In this document: positions 1 through 8,300 of the stretch, one piece after another
How the letters are laid out: each line of letters starts with the position of its first letter
Position numbering within the stretch: position 1 is the first letter of the stretch
DNA from: JAPUDQ01 sp964532145
GTDB lineage: Bacteria > Patescibacteriota > Saccharimonadia > Saccharimonadales > Saccharimonadaceae
Assembly (NCBI GenBank): GCA_964532145.1
Contig: CAZHGM010000013.1
Location: forward strand, 1-24,573
Direction of reading: 5' to 3'
Length of the DNA: 24,573 nucleotides
Made by a program: the position numbers and the translations under genes
The notes under the pieces: generated by a model
Database searches by the model: none
What the model was told of the DNA's origin: nothing
Seen by the model: the letters and a program-made list of their open reading frames with translations, nothing else

Positions 1-86
1 GTAATTATAACACATTTATTTTTTCACCATTCATAAAAACAAAATCTCAAAAACAAAACAACGGGTTATACAACTCAAAATTAGAA

Positions 87-134
87 CGGAGCGTCTTTCG
101 GACAGCTGGTGTAGCCTGTCCGAAAGACGCTCCG
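87..134 (-). terminator. Strong hairpin terminator downstream of the permease remnant
   Basis: A perfect 19-bp inverted repeat (87-105 with 116-134) encloses a 10-base loop. It lies 47 bases past the stop of the minus-strand permease remnant, so it is placed to end that transcript. In that direction it is followed by a modest T-containing run. Such a long GC-rich stem is common at the ends of actinobacterial genes and unlike the short A/T-flanked terminators at 1464 and 21268. Confidence 0.7.
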
Positions 135-180
135 AGCGAGGGAGTTGTGCGGCCTCTCGCGTGCCGCGATGTCTCTGTGG

Positions 181-724
181 CTAGACGCCGAGGAGCTGTT
201 TGATCGGGTCGATAGCGAAGTAGGCAACGAACATCAGTGACACCAGCCACATCAACGGGTGCACGTCCTTCGTCTTGCCCGTGACGAGCTTGATGAAGAC
301 ATAGGACACGAAGCCCGCGCCGATGCCGACCGTGATCGAGTAGGTGAACGGCATCCATGATTGTCAGGAACGCCGGGATGGCGATCTCGATGTTCTTCCA
401 GTCGATGTCCGTGACCTGCTGCATCATGAGGAAACCGACCAGCACGAGTGCCGTACCCGCAGCGATCGTCGCGAGGTCTGGCGCCGCGCTGCCGCCGAGA
501 TACTGGCCATCGGCGTCCTTGGCGAAGCCGAGGATGAGTGGGTTGAGCACGATGATGTAGGCCATCGTGAAGAAGGTGACGAATCCGCCGCGGACTTCCC
601 GACTGATCGTCGAGCCGCGCTCGGTGATCTGGAACAACCTGTCCAGACTACTTGGTGCTGTTTCGCGACGATCTGTCATGAATCTTGCCGTATCGTCAAG
701 CTTGCCTGGGCGACTTGTGGGCAT
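181..724 (-). pseudogene. NCS2/AzgA-type purine permease remnant (internal deletion plus frameshift)
   Basis: The minus strand starts with AAAGGAG six bases before an ATG at 724. It encodes the typical N-terminus of an NCS2 (AzgA-type) hypoxanthine/guanine permease: LDRLFQITERGSTISREV, then GGFVTFFTMAYIIVLNPLI. After LGG it jumps directly to a C-terminal part (TDIDWKNIEIAIPAFLTI), so roughly 250 residues of transmembrane core usual for the family are missing. Near 355/356 one extra base breaks the frame. Read in the next frame the sequence continues as MPFTYSITVGIGAGFVSYVF... to a TAG at 181-183, the expected C-terminus. The product would be about 180 residues, against about 450-480 for the family, and cannot be a working transporter. 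The wording is closest to actinobacterial permeases as I know them, and GC is about 58% by hand count over 181-480. The base insertion alone could be a sequencing error; the large deletion is harder to dismiss. Confidence 0.82.
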
Positions 725-782
725 AGCCCACTCCTTTCTTAAATTACTGAGGACGTCCCGGATGGACGCCCACATATAGATT

Positions 783-819
783 TTCTCAGAATATTCTCAA
801 AAAATCCCCGTAGTATAGA
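783..819 (+). promoter_or_regulatory. Putative promoter with 11-base-period direct repeat
   Basis: TTCTCAG at 783-789 is repeated as TTCTCAA at 794-800, giving two 7-mers with a 4-base gap and a period of 11. This spacing is typical of OmpR/PhoP-family binding sites. A -10-like TATAGA lies at 814-819 and the second repeat covers where its -35 would be. The perfect palindrome AGAATATTCT (788-797) is embedded in it and is an alternative reading. The site precedes the secreted protein at 869; a related repeat precedes the response regulator gene. Function is inferred. Confidence 0.4.
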
Positions 820-868
820 TCATGTCACGGACGCGTGGCAAGCAGAAACTAAGTAAAGGAGCATAATA

Positions 869-1447
869 ATGAAAAAACAATTAGCGGTTATCGGCGCAGT
901 GACAGCTATCAGTGCGGCTGGTATGACTGGAGTCGGCCTGGCTCATGCGGCGAACACTTCGTCAACAAATACCAATCCTATGTCGAATCTGGTGGACGCT
1001 ATTGCCAGCAAATTCAACCTCAACAAAACTGATGTTCAAGCAGTCTTTGATGAGCAGCATAGTCAAATGGAGACGGAGCGCGAGACCGAGATAAAGGCTG
1101 AGGTCGCCCAGCTCGTCACTGATGGCAAACTAACCCAGGACCAAGCTGACAAGATCAACGCCAAACGCGCTGAACTGCAAAAAGAGAGGGAAGCAAATCG
1201 TACGTCAGACCAAAGTCTTAGCGATGCTGAGCGTAAAGCCAAGATGGACGAGCATAAAACAGCGCTTGATACGTGGCTCAAAGACAACGGCATCGACCAG
1301 CAGTACGCATACCTGCTGATGGGTGGCCGAGGTCATGGCCCGGGCGGACCTGGCGGTCACGGCATGCGCAGTGATGACCAAAACAGCAGCTCAACTAATT
1401 CAACGAGCAGCTCTGACAGCTCATCAACTTCAACCCAAACTCAATAA
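869..1447 (+). CDS. Small secreted protein with Gly/His patch, next to a two-component system
   Basis: The 192-aa product starts with a clear Sec signal peptide (KK, hydrophobic stretch, AHA|AN cleavage near residue 27). Residues 36-150 form an acidic, lysine-rich, probably helical region (FNLNKTDVQAVFDEQ..., LTQDQADKINAKRAELQKE), reminiscent of DUF2680-like or Spy/CpxP-like periplasmic helical proteins. It then has a GRGHGPGGPGGHGM patch (about 153-166) that could bind metal, and a Ser/Thr-rich tail. The SD AAAGGAGC sits just before the ATG. A Rho-independent terminator follows, and the response regulator starts 86 bases downstream. By analogy with CpxP beside CpxRA it may be an envelope-stress sensor accessory or target of that system. 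I do not recognise it as a named family; the analogy is inference. Confidence 0.8.
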   Translation: MKKQLAVIGAVTAISAAGMTGVGLAHAANTSSTNTNPMSNLVDAIASKFNLNKTDVQAVFDEQHSQMETERETEIKAEVAQLVTDGKLTQDQADKINAKRAELQKEREANRTSDQSLSDAERKAKMDEHKTALDTWLKDNGIDQQYAYLLMGGRGHGPGGPGGHGMRSDDQNSSSTNSTSSSDSSSTSTQTQ

Positions 1448-1463
1448 CCATTCATCACCCCCC

Positions 1464-1494
1464 AAAAAGCCGCCGTATAGATAGGCGGCTTTTT
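1464..1494 (+). terminator. Rho-independent terminator
   Basis: AAAAAGCCGCC (1464-1474), a nine-base loop, then GGCGGCTTTTT (1484-1494): a perfect 11-bp stem ending in a T run. It closes the secreted-protein gene, and its A tract also makes it usable from the other side. Confidence 0.92.
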
Positions 1495-1526
1495 CTCAGG
1501 TTTATTTCAGTTTTCATGCATACTAT
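1493..1526 (+). promoter_or_regulatory. Putative response regulator promoter with TTCTCAG-type repeat
   Basis: TTCTCAG (1493-1499) and ATTTCAG (1504-1510) repeat with an 11-base period, matching at five of seven positions. They lie where the -35 of a CATACT (1519-1524) or TACTAT (1521-1526) -10 box would be. The arrangement mirrors the site at 783-819 and suggests autoregulation. The first repeat overlaps the T tract of the terminator, so part of the match may be chance. Confidence 0.35.
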
Positions 1527-1532
1527 AAGAGT

Positions 1533-2210
1533 ATGAAAGTGCTACTCATCGAAGACGAATACAAAATTGCCCGAGCAATCAAGCAGGGGTTAGAGCAAGA
1601 GCGCGCTGTGGTCGAGGTCTATAATGACGGACCAAGCGGACTGGCGGCAGCGCGCGGCGATGAATACGATGTGATTATACTTGATCGAATGTTGCCGGGC
1701 GGCATGGACGGCGTAGCGATCTGCGAGACGTTACGACGCGAAGGCAACCGGACTCCGGTGCTAATGCTCACGGCTAAAACCATGATTCGCGACCGAGTTG
1801 CTGGTCTCAATGCGGGGGCGGATGATTATTTGGGCAAGCCGTTTAGTTTTGAGGAGCTGCTAGCGCGTGTTCGTGCGCTCAAGCGCCGTCCGCATGAAGT
1901 CATCAACAACGTTTTGACGGTAGGAAATTTATCGCTTGATACGTTGAGCTACGACGTTAAACGGGACGGTACGACGATTGATCTGACACAGACTGAATTT
2001 TCGTTGCTGGAGTATCTTATGCGTAATCATGGGCGGGTGCTCAGCAAGACCAATATCATTAATCATGTTTGGGACTTTGACAGTGATGTATTGCCGAATA
2101 CCGTCGAAGCTTACATTGGCTATCTTCGCAATAAAATCGACCGGCCGTTCAAAGGTGAACCGCGGCTTATTCATACCGTGAGAGGTTTCGGGTATAAAGT
2201 AGAAGCATGA
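1533..2210 (+). CDS. OmpR/PhoB-family response regulator
   Basis: This 225-aa protein has a receiver domain (about 1-115) and a winged-helix DNA-binding domain (about 127-224). Acidic pocket E7/D8, phospho-acceptor D51 (in IILDRMLPGG), T80 and K102 (LGKPF) are all present. The C-terminal half shows TQTEFSLLEYLMRNHGRVLSK and TVRGFGYK, typical of the OmpR wing. It overlaps the histidine kinase gene by ATGA and is therefore co-transcribed and probably translationally coupled. No good SD precedes the ATG; a -10-like box lies 6-8 bases upstream, so the mRNA may be leaderless. The likely first target is its own promoter and that of the secreted protein upstream. Sensed signal unknown. Confidence 0.95.
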   Translation: MKVLLIEDEYKIARAIKQGLEQERAVVEVYNDGPSGLAAARGDEYDVIILDRMLPGGMDGVAICETLRREGNRTPVLMLTAKTMIRDRVAGLNAGADDYLGKPFSFEELLARVRALKRRPHEVINNVLTVGNLSLDTLSYDVKRDGTTIDLTQTEFSLLEYLMRNHGRVLSKTNIINHVWDFDSDVLPNTVEAYIGYLRNKIDRPFKGEPRLIHTVRGFGYKVEA

Positions 2211-3196
2211 CGAATCAATCACTATTTGACTCAGCTACTATGCGCTTGACTGCCTGGTATGTACTGATACTCACGGTACTTAGCCTGCTTTTTAGCGTGA
2301 TGCTGTATCATTTTGCGAGCGAGGAATTTAGCCGTGCATTTGGTCCGCGTGGCGGCATGGAGCGCATACTTGCCGAATTCAGTGACACTACGCGGCAGCA
2401 GATGATCGCCGATAGTAATCGGCGTCTGCTGACAAATCTGGCGATATTTAATGCATGCGTACTTGTCGGCGGCGGCGGGTTGAGCTATTTGCTGGCACGG
2501 CGTACGCTCAGACCGATCGAGGAGGCTATGGAATCGCAAAGCCGTTTCAGCTCCGATGCTGCACATGAACTACGCACGCCTCTTGCCGTTATGCAGTCAG
2601 AAATCGAGGTCGGCCTGCGGGAGACAAAGCCGACAGTTCGATCGCAGCGGCAGCTGCTCGAAAGTAACCTGGATGAAGTTCACCGCATGCAGTCGCTAAC
2701 TGATCGACTGTTACTACTTGCAAACCACCAGGATATTGAAATGGCGCCGACTGACACCGAAGCTGCCGCGGTTGAAGCACTAAACCGAGTGATTACGCCA
2801 GCGCTTGCTAAGCATATTTCTATTGATAACACCGTACCGTCACTAACGGCAAAAGCACATCGCGAGAGTCTCATAGATGTGCTGGTGATTTTGCTCGACA
2901 ACGCCATTAAGTATAGCCCGGAAAACAGTACGATTACGATCGACGGCGAGATCAAAGATAAAACCGTGCTGTTATCCGTACGAGACCACGGTATTGGGAT
3001 GCGCGAAAGCGACATCAAGTATATTTTTGACCGGTTTTACCGAGCAGATACCTCGCGTAGCAAAATCAATGTTGAAGGGTACGGCTTAGGGCTTTCTATT
3101 GCCAAACGGCTCATGGAGCTGCAAGGTGGCCAGATAACAGTGAAAAGCATGCCAGGACACGGCAGCACGTTTACGCTTCGTTTGCCGTTGGCCTAG
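2207..3196 (+). CDS. Membrane sensor histidine kinase
   Basis: This 329-aa kinase is the partner of the upstream response regulator. Two membrane segments (about 13-35 and 76-97) enclose a short extracytoplasmic loop of about 40 residues. A HAMP-like linker (LARRTLRPIEEAMES) leads to the H box, SSDAAHELRTPLAVMQ, with H120. The catalytic domain has N box (LLDNAIKYSPENS), G1 (DHGIGM) and G2 (GYGLGLSIAKRLMELQGG). The architecture is that of small EnvZ/CpxA-like or BaeS-like kinases. The small sensor loop argues for sensing at or within the membrane, or through a partner such as the secreted protein at 869; this last point is inference. Confidence 0.95.
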   Translation: MTNQSLFDSATMRLTAWYVLILTVLSLLFSVMLYHFASEEFSRAFGPRGGMERILAEFSDTTRQQMIADSNRRLLTNLAIFNACVLVGGGGLSYLLARRTLRPIEEAMESQSRFSSDAAHELRTPLAVMQSEIEVGLRETKPTVRSQRQLLESNLDEVHRMQSLTDRLLLLANHQDIEMAPTDTEAAAVEALNRVITPALAKHISIDNTVPSLTAKAHRESLIDVLVILLDNAIKYSPENSTITIDGEIKDKTVLLSVRDHGIGMRESDIKYIFDRFYRADTSRSKINVEGYGLGLSIAKRLMELQGGQITVKSMPGHGSTFTLRLPLA

Positions 3197-3198
3197 GC

Positions 3199-3204
3199 TA
3201 TACT
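3199..3204 (+). promoter_or_regulatory. -10 box TATACT of a probably leaderless PAP2 gene
   Basis: TATACT lies seven bases before the ATG at 3212 and one base before the ATG at 3206. If it is a true -10 element, transcription would start at or next to 3212 and give a leaderless message, favouring the later start. The -35 region is weak. The same spacing recurs before several other genes in the window. Confidence 0.45.
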
Positions 3205-3205
3205 A

Positions 3206-3886
3206 ATGACAATGAAACCGATAACAGACGTTACAATGCGCATGATTCGCAGCCTGACGATGACGTCGTGGCAACGCCTGCTAATTGGATTTATTCTTTA
3301 TATCTTGCCAATTATATTGTTCGCTAAACTGGCAAGTGAAGTACGCGAGCAAGAGACATTGCCGTTTGATAACGCGGTTCTAGAGGTGGTGCATCACCTG
3401 GCGACACCACAGCTTGACAGTATCATTCCGCTCATTACGCAACTAGGCTTCACGTGGGCAATTGCCATTATGTTACTCGTCATCATGTGGTTGTGCGTGC
3501 GTCGGCGCCGTTATCGTGAGGCTGTCTTGGCGGTTATAAGTGTGGGCGGATCAGCGCTTATAAATCTTGTCCTCAAAGTGTTGTTTCAACGGGATCGACC
3601 GGATCTATGGCAACGGCTTGTTACCGAAAACAGCCATTCGTTCCCGAGCGGACACGCCATGGCATCAGCCTCGATTACTATACTTTGTATAGTAATCCTG
3701 TGGAACACAAAATGGCGGAACTGGGCGCTTTTCGGGGGTGCTGCCTATATGGTTGTTATCGGGTTTACCCGTCTATATCTCGGTGTACATTACCCGACCG
3801 ATATCTTGGCTGGTTGGCTAGTGACATCAGCGTGGGTGGTGATTGCGGCACTCGCGATTCGGAAATTTCCAGGCAAATCGTCATGA
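3206..3886 (+). CDS. PAP2-family membrane lipid phosphatase
   Basis: This 226-aa integral membrane protein carries all three PAP2 signature motifs: KVLFQRDRP (K124, R131, P132), SFPSGH (catalytic H150) and TRLYLGVHYPTD (R189, H195, D199). About five to six hydrophobic segments surround them. Likely substrates are undecaprenyl pyrophosphate (BcrC/PgpB type) or other lipid phosphates at the outer face of the membrane, which fits a neighbourhood containing the lipid II flippase MurJ. No SD is visible; a -10 box ends at 3204, so the true start may be the second ATG at 3212. The 3' end overlaps tilS by ATGA. Substrate specificity cannot be read from sequence. Confidence 0.92.
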   Translation: MTMKPITDVTMRMIRSLTMTSWQRLLIGFILYILPIILFAKLASEVREQETLPFDNAVLEVVHHLATPQLDSIIPLITQLGFTWAIAIMLLVIMWLCVRRRRYREAVLAVISVGGSALINLVLKVLFQRDRPDLWQRLVTENSHSFPSGHAMASASITILCIVILWNTKWRNWALFGGAAYMVVIGFTRLYLGVHYPTDILAGWLVTSAWVVIAALAIRKFPGKSS

Positions 3887-4755
3887 TCTATATCGTTGCA
3901 GTGTCGGGCGGGGTGGACTCGGTCGTCTTGCTGGATATGGTTGCGAGAAGGGCGAGAGAAGATGGCGGAGGGAAGGGGGATCTTATTGTGGCGCATGTGG
4001 ATCACGGGATTCGGCCAGAAAGTCATGAGGATGAACAGTTCGTTCGTGATCTGGCACGGCGTTACGATCTACCGTATGAATCCGTGCGACTACAGCTCGG
4101 TCCAAAGACGTCAGAGCATACGGCTCGTCAGGCACGCTATGATTGGCTGGAGCAGATTCGCCACAACCATAACGCTGAGGCAATCGTCACAGCTCACCAT
4201 CAGGATGATGTTATCGAAACCATGATGATTAATCTCATACGCGGCACTGGCTGGCGGGGACTGTGTTCACTCAAAGAGACTGCCACAAGACGTCGCCCAC
4301 TGCTTGGGCTAAGCCGAGCAGAAATTATCACGTACGGGATTGGCCGTAACCTGTCATGGCGTGAGGACGAGACGAACAATGATGTACGGTATTTGCGTAA
4401 CTATGTTCGTTATCGATATGTCCAGCGGATGAAGTCCGATGAGCGACAACGCTGGGTTATGATGTACCAGGATCAAACCAGGCTTGCAGAAGTGATTGAC
4501 CGATCACTGCCGCAAATTGCGTCACGTGTCGGAGATAACAAGACGTGGTCGCGCCATGGAATCATCATGGCTGACGAAGCGGTGTGCTATGAGATCATGA
4601 CATATTTGCTGGCAACTCGGCTGGAGCGTCGAACGCTGGAGCGGTTGCGCCATTTCGTATGTTGCGCTCGGCCTGGCAAGCAGCTGCGTGAGTCTGGGTT
4701 TTGTTTTCGAGTAAGCACGAGAGAAGTGTTTGTTTCACGCTCTGGCATCTGTTAG
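3883..4755 (+). CDS. tilS: tRNA(Ile)-lysidine synthase
   Basis: TilS converts C34 of the CAU anticodon of tRNA-Ile2 to lysidine using ATP and lysine, which makes it read AUA. The PP-loop ATPase motif AVSGGVDS is at residues 6-13, followed by VAHVDHGIR and TAHHQDDVIETMMINLIRGTG, all diagnostic of the N-terminal TilS/MesJ domain. At 290 aa it is shorter than E. coli TilS (about 430) and keeps the catalytic domain plus a short C-terminal part, as in compact bacteria. I chose the ATG at 3883, which overlaps the PAP2 stop (ATGA) and puts the PP-loop at the very N-terminus. An upstream in-frame extension to 3607 would overlap PAP2 and is rejected. ftsH follows 39 bases on, an order also found in other bacteria. 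Confidence 0.94.
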   Translation: MIYIVAVSGGVDSVVLLDMVARRAREDGGGKGDLIVAHVDHGIRPESHEDEQFVRDLARRYDLPYESVRLQLGPKTSEHTARQARYDWLEQIRHNHNAEAIVTAHHQDDVIETMMINLIRGTGWRGLCSLKETATRRRPLLGLSRAEIITYGIGRNLSWREDETNNDVRYLRNYVRYRYVQRMKSDERQRWVMMYQDQTRLAEVIDRSLPQIASRVGDNKTWSRHGIIMADEAVCYEIMTYLLATRLERRTLERLRHFVCCARPGKQLRESGFCFRVSTREVFVSRSGIC

Positions 4756-4794
4756 GATAGAGAGAGCAATATTACATGAACCAGAAGGAATTTC

Positions 4795-6666
4795 ATGCCT
4801 CTAAAACGTCCGAATACTTCATCCCGGCCCAAATCAAATACGCTTCGTACCATCTTGTTTTGGGCAACCTTGGGATTTTTGGGGTTGTTCGCCGCCTCAA
4901 TCTTCATACAACCATCATCAATTGAGCAAAAACCAATCTCGGATATTTTCGCTCGGGCAAATAAAGGCCAGATCGAGAAGCTGATTATCGAAGGCAAAGA
5001 CGTCTATGTTGTTGCCAAAAATGAAGAAAATACGTCAAAAGCCTCTCAGAAGTCACTTGTTGGCGAAGGCTCGATTTATGAGCAGGGTCTCAACAAAGAC
5101 GCTCCGGTACAGGTAGAGTTCCGTAAACCGTCAGAAACAGGCAGTATGTTTATGAACCTCCTTGGTATTTTGCTTCCGATTATTATTATCGGCGGATTGT
5201 TTATGTTCATGTTCCGTCAGGCGCAGGGCCAAAGTAATCAGGCAATGGGTTTCGGCAAATCGCGCGCGCGGCTGTACGGCAGCGACAAGGAAAAAGTCGT
5301 CTTTGCCGATATTGCCGGCAGCGAGGAGACCAAAGAGGACCTGGTGGAAGTTGTCGACTTTCTCAAACATCCAAAGAAATTTGCCGATGTTAAAGCGCGG
5401 ATTCCAAAAGGGGTCTTGCTGGTTGGCCCTCCTGGAACCGGTAAAACGATGCTGGCTCGCGCCGTAGCAGGTGAAGCAGGCGTTCCATTCTTTAGCATTT
5501 CTGGGTCGGAGTTTGTCGAAATGTTCGTCGGTGTTGGTGCGAGTCGTGTTCGTGATTTGTTCGAAAAAGCTAAGAAAAATGCCCCATGTATCATTTTCAT
5601 CGACGAAATCGATGCCGTTGGCCGACGACGAGGCAGTGGCATGGGGGGTGGGCATGACGAGCGTGAGCAGACGCTTAACCAGATACTTGTCGAGATGGAC
5701 GGATTTGAAACCGGTACAAATGTAATTGTACTTGCGGCTACAAACCGCGCCGACGTATTGGATCCGGCGTTGCTTCGGCCAGGGCGGTTTGACCGTCGTG
5801 TCAATATCGTGCTGCCTGACCGCAAGGACCGCGAAGCAATTCTCAAGATTCATTTCAAAGATAAACCAGTTGACGACTCTGTCGATGTTGATGCGCTCGC
5901 TGCTAAAACGGCTGGTAGCTCAGGAGCTGATCTCGCCAATATCGTCAATGAAGCTGCCATCAAAGCAGCGCGTGCCAATCGAAAAGTCATTACTAATGCT
6001 GATGTGACGGAAGCACTCGAGAAAGTTGCGATTGGTCCGGAGCGAAAGGCCAAGGTGATGAGCGATTATGACAAAAAGTTGACGGCTTACCATGAAGCTG
6101 GCCACGCGATTGTCGGACATGTACTCCCTGATAGCGATCCAGTTCACAAAGTAACAATTATTCCGCGCGGTGGTACTGGCGGCGTAACATGGTTCTTGCC
6201 ACCTGAAGACAAGATTTATACTAGTGTTATTGAGTTTAAAGATGTCTTGGCACGAGCGCTGGGCGGCCGCATCGCCGAAAAAGTCGTGTTTGGGACTGAC
6301 CGCGTGACGACTGGTGCTGGCTCTGATCTTCGCAAGGCGACTGAGATTGCCCGCGACATGGTGATTGAGCAAGGGATGGGCGGCGAGCTGCGCGACCAGG
6401 TTTTCCATGAGGACAACGGCGGTATGATGTTTGACCGCATGGTACGCGACCGACCCTACAGTGATGAAACTGCAAAACTGATTGATGATGAAGTTGAGAA
6501 GCTGATCCGCGAAGCTGCCCGTCGGGCGGAAGCGGTGATTACGCACAACCGGCCGCAGCTTGATGAGCTGGCAGCCGCTCTCTTGAAGGAAGAGACAGTC
6601 GACGAATCGAGGGTTAAGGAGCTCCTCAAGGGCGCTTCGCTTCCGAGCGCAGCCGCCTTGTACTAG
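4795..6666 (+). CDS. ftsH: ATP-dependent zinc metalloprotease FtsH
   Basis: This membrane-bound AAA protease degrades misfolded or unassembled membrane proteins and short-lived regulators. It is 623 aa, a normal length. Membrane segments lie at about 20-38 and 119-140 with an extracytoplasmic domain between them. The AAA domain has Walker A GPPGTGKT (211-218), Walker B IIFIDEID (266-273) and the second region of homology with RPGRFDR (328-334). The peptidase has HEAGH (H433, E434, H437) and the third zinc ligand D511. A good SD (AGAAGGAA) precedes the ATG. It lies between tilS and murJ on one strand, probably in the same operon. No heat-shock operator is visible upstream. Confidence 0.97.
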   Translation: MPLKRPNTSSRPKSNTLRTILFWATLGFLGLFAASIFIQPSSIEQKPISDIFARANKGQIEKLIIEGKDVYVVAKNEENTSKASQKSLVGEGSIYEQGLNKDAPVQVEFRKPSETGSMFMNLLGILLPIIIIGGLFMFMFRQAQGQSNQAMGFGKSRARLYGSDKEKVVFADIAGSEETKEDLVEVVDFLKHPKKFADVKARIPKGVLLVGPPGTGKTMLARAVAGEAGVPFFSISGSEFVEMFVGVGASRVRDLFEKAKKNAPCIIFIDEIDAVGRRRGSGMGGGHDEREQTLNQILVEMDGFETGTNVIVLAATNRADVLDPALLRPGRFDRRVNIVLPDRKDREAILKIHFKDKPVDDSVDVDALAAKTAGSSGADLANIVNEAAIKAARANRKVITNADVTEALEKVAIGPERKAKVMSDYDKKLTAYHEAGHAIVGHVLPDSDPVHKVTIIPRGGTGGVTWFLPPEDKIYTSVIEFKDVLARALGGRIAEKVVFGTDRVTTGAGSDLRKATEIARDMVIEQGMGGELRDQVFHEDNGGMMFDRMVRDRPYSDETAKLIDDEVEKLIREAARRAEAVITHNRPQLDELAAALLKEETVDESRVKELLKGASLPSAAALY

Positions 6667-6671
6667 ATGCC

Positions 6672-8300
6672 ATGGGACGAGTGCGCAACGCGTTTAACCG
6701 GGCGAATTTACGGCTTCCAATTAAATTAGCGGCAGCGTTACTCGCTGGTTCTACATTGATGGCAAGCGCACTCGGGTTATTCCGTGATCGTTTACTCAAT
6801 AGCACCTACAGCAACTATCCCGTTGGGCTGGATGCCTACACGATTGCATTTATCATCCCGGATTTCATGTTTTTCTTACTGACGAGTGGGGCGCTTAGCG
6901 TCACGTTTATACCTGTTTTTAATGAGCGGCTGCAAGCTGGCAACAAATGGTCAGCATGGCAGCTGAGCTACAGCATGATTAACTTTATGGCGCTCGTTAC
7001 ATTGGTGGCGAGCATCCTGCTCATACTACTGGCTGATGTACTGGTGACGCTGATTTGGCCGAATTTGAGCGAGTCCGGCCATGCGCTCGCTGTCAGTATG
7101 ATGCGCGTGATTGCTGTCAATCCATTCATTTTTGCAGTAGCAAGCGTGATTGCGAGCATGCAGCAGGCGATAGGACGGTTTACATTCTTCGCATTAGCAC
7201 CATTGATTTACAACCTTGGGATCATCATCGGCATTACATGGTTTTCGGAAGGTATTTCGATATTTGGGTTCCAAGTGTTTGAGGGTGGGATTATGGGTGT
7301 GGCGCTCGGTGTCGTGTTTGGGAGTATCATGCAGTTGGTGGTGAGCGCCTGTGGGCTGATCGGTATGGGATTTGAGTATGAGTTTAAAATTGCCTGGCGC
7401 AATCAGGGCTTTCGTAAGGTGCTGAATCTGCTGCCGGCGCGTTCGCTTGATCAGGGAATTGATTACATTAACTCAATCGTTGAAACAAGCTTGGCGTCGC
7501 GGTTGGGTGTGGACGGATTGGTGAGGTATTATCAGCAGGCTTTGACACTACACATGGTGCCAATCAATCTCATTGGCGTGGCAATTAGCACAGCTGCCTT
7601 TCCGCAAATGACCGAACGCCTAAGCCAAGGCCGGCCTGATTTATTCCGTAAAGAATTGCAATCGATTTTGCGAGTGATAATCTGGCTGGCGCTCCCTGTG
7701 TCAGTCATAACGTATTTTAGTCGGGGGTACTTGGCAAACTTCCTCTTTAATGGCGGCAACCATATTGTGGCCGGCGCCCTGGGGATACTTGTAGTCGCGA
7801 TATTGTTCCGATCGATTTATCATATCGCTTCACGGACATTTTATGCCCAGCAGGACACACGTACGCCATTGTATATTTCGTTCTTCACGATTGGGCTTAA
7901 TATTACATTAGCGGCACTATTTACGATGCAATTTGGCTGGGGCGTGTTCGGGCTGGCTTGGGCGCAGGCGATTGTTGCAGCCGTCGAGGTACTACTGTTG
8001 TTTGTTATCATGGCTCAGCGCATCAAAGGCTTGTTCGATAGTGCGTTTCGCCGTGCCCTATCCCGAATGGCAATTGCAACCGCTGGAACTGGGGTCGTAA
8101 CCTACAATACGGTAAAAATTTTTGAATTAACCGTCTCAGATCAGAGTTTTGCTGCGACGTTCCCGAAATTCGCTATGATTTCACTGATTAGCTTGTCGGC
8201 GTATGTCGGTATCTGCCAAATGCTACGCTTGCGTGAAGCTGACCAGTTCATTAAACGGTTGAAAGGTGTTCTTTTCAGCCAGTTTAAGGGTCGCGCATGA
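6672..8300 (+). CDS. murJ: Lipid II flippase MurJ (MviN family)
   Basis: This 542-aa polytopic membrane protein of the MOP superfamily moves lipid II to the outer face of the membrane for peptidoglycan synthesis. Family features are the N-terminal ...SALGLFRDRLL, the DAYTIAFIIPDFMFFLLTSGALS stretch and the internal ASRLGVDGLVRYYQQALTLHMVPINLIGVAISTAAFPQ region, matching the AGAxSxLYYAxRLxxLPLGLFGVAISTxxxP signature of MurJ. About 14 hydrophobic segments can be traced. The ATG at 6672 follows the ftsH stop by five bases. The gene overlaps lepA by ATGA. Its presence implies the cell makes or finishes its own cell wall. Confidence 0.95.
   Translation: MGRVRNAFNRANLRLPIKLAAALLAGSTLMASALGLFRDRLLNSTYSNYPVGLDAYTIAFIIPDFMFFLLTSGALSVTFIPVFNERLQAGNKWSAWQLSYSMINFMALVTLVASILLILLADVLVTLIWPNLSESGHALAVSMMRVIAVNPFIFAVASVIASMQQAIGRFTFFALAPLIYNLGIIIGITWFSEGISIFGFQVFEGGIMGVALGVVFGSIMQLVVSACGLIGMGFEYEFKIAWRNQGFRKVLNLLPARSLDQGIDYINSIVETSLASRLGVDGLVRYYQQALTLHMVPINLIGVAISTAAFPQMTERLSQGRPDLFRKELQSILRVIIWLALPVSVITYFSRGYLANFLFNGGNHIVAGALGILVVAILFRSIYHIASRTFYAQQDTRTPLYISFFTIGLNITLAALFTMQFGWGVFGLAWAQAIVAAVEVLLLFVIMAQRIKGLFDSAFRRALSRMAIATAGTGVVTYNTVKIFELTVSDQSFAATFPKFAMISLISLSAYVGICQMLRLREADQFIKRLKGVLFSQFKGRA

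Noticed and set aside
3607..3882. N-terminal extension of TilS
   Set aside because: It is in frame but runs through the PAP2 gene in another frame, and the PP-loop belongs at the N-terminus; ATG 3883 overlaps the PAP2 stop in the usual way.
5131..5853. Long open frames antisense to ftsH
   Set aside because: They mirror the codon structure of ftsH, have no start signal, and encode nothing recognisable.
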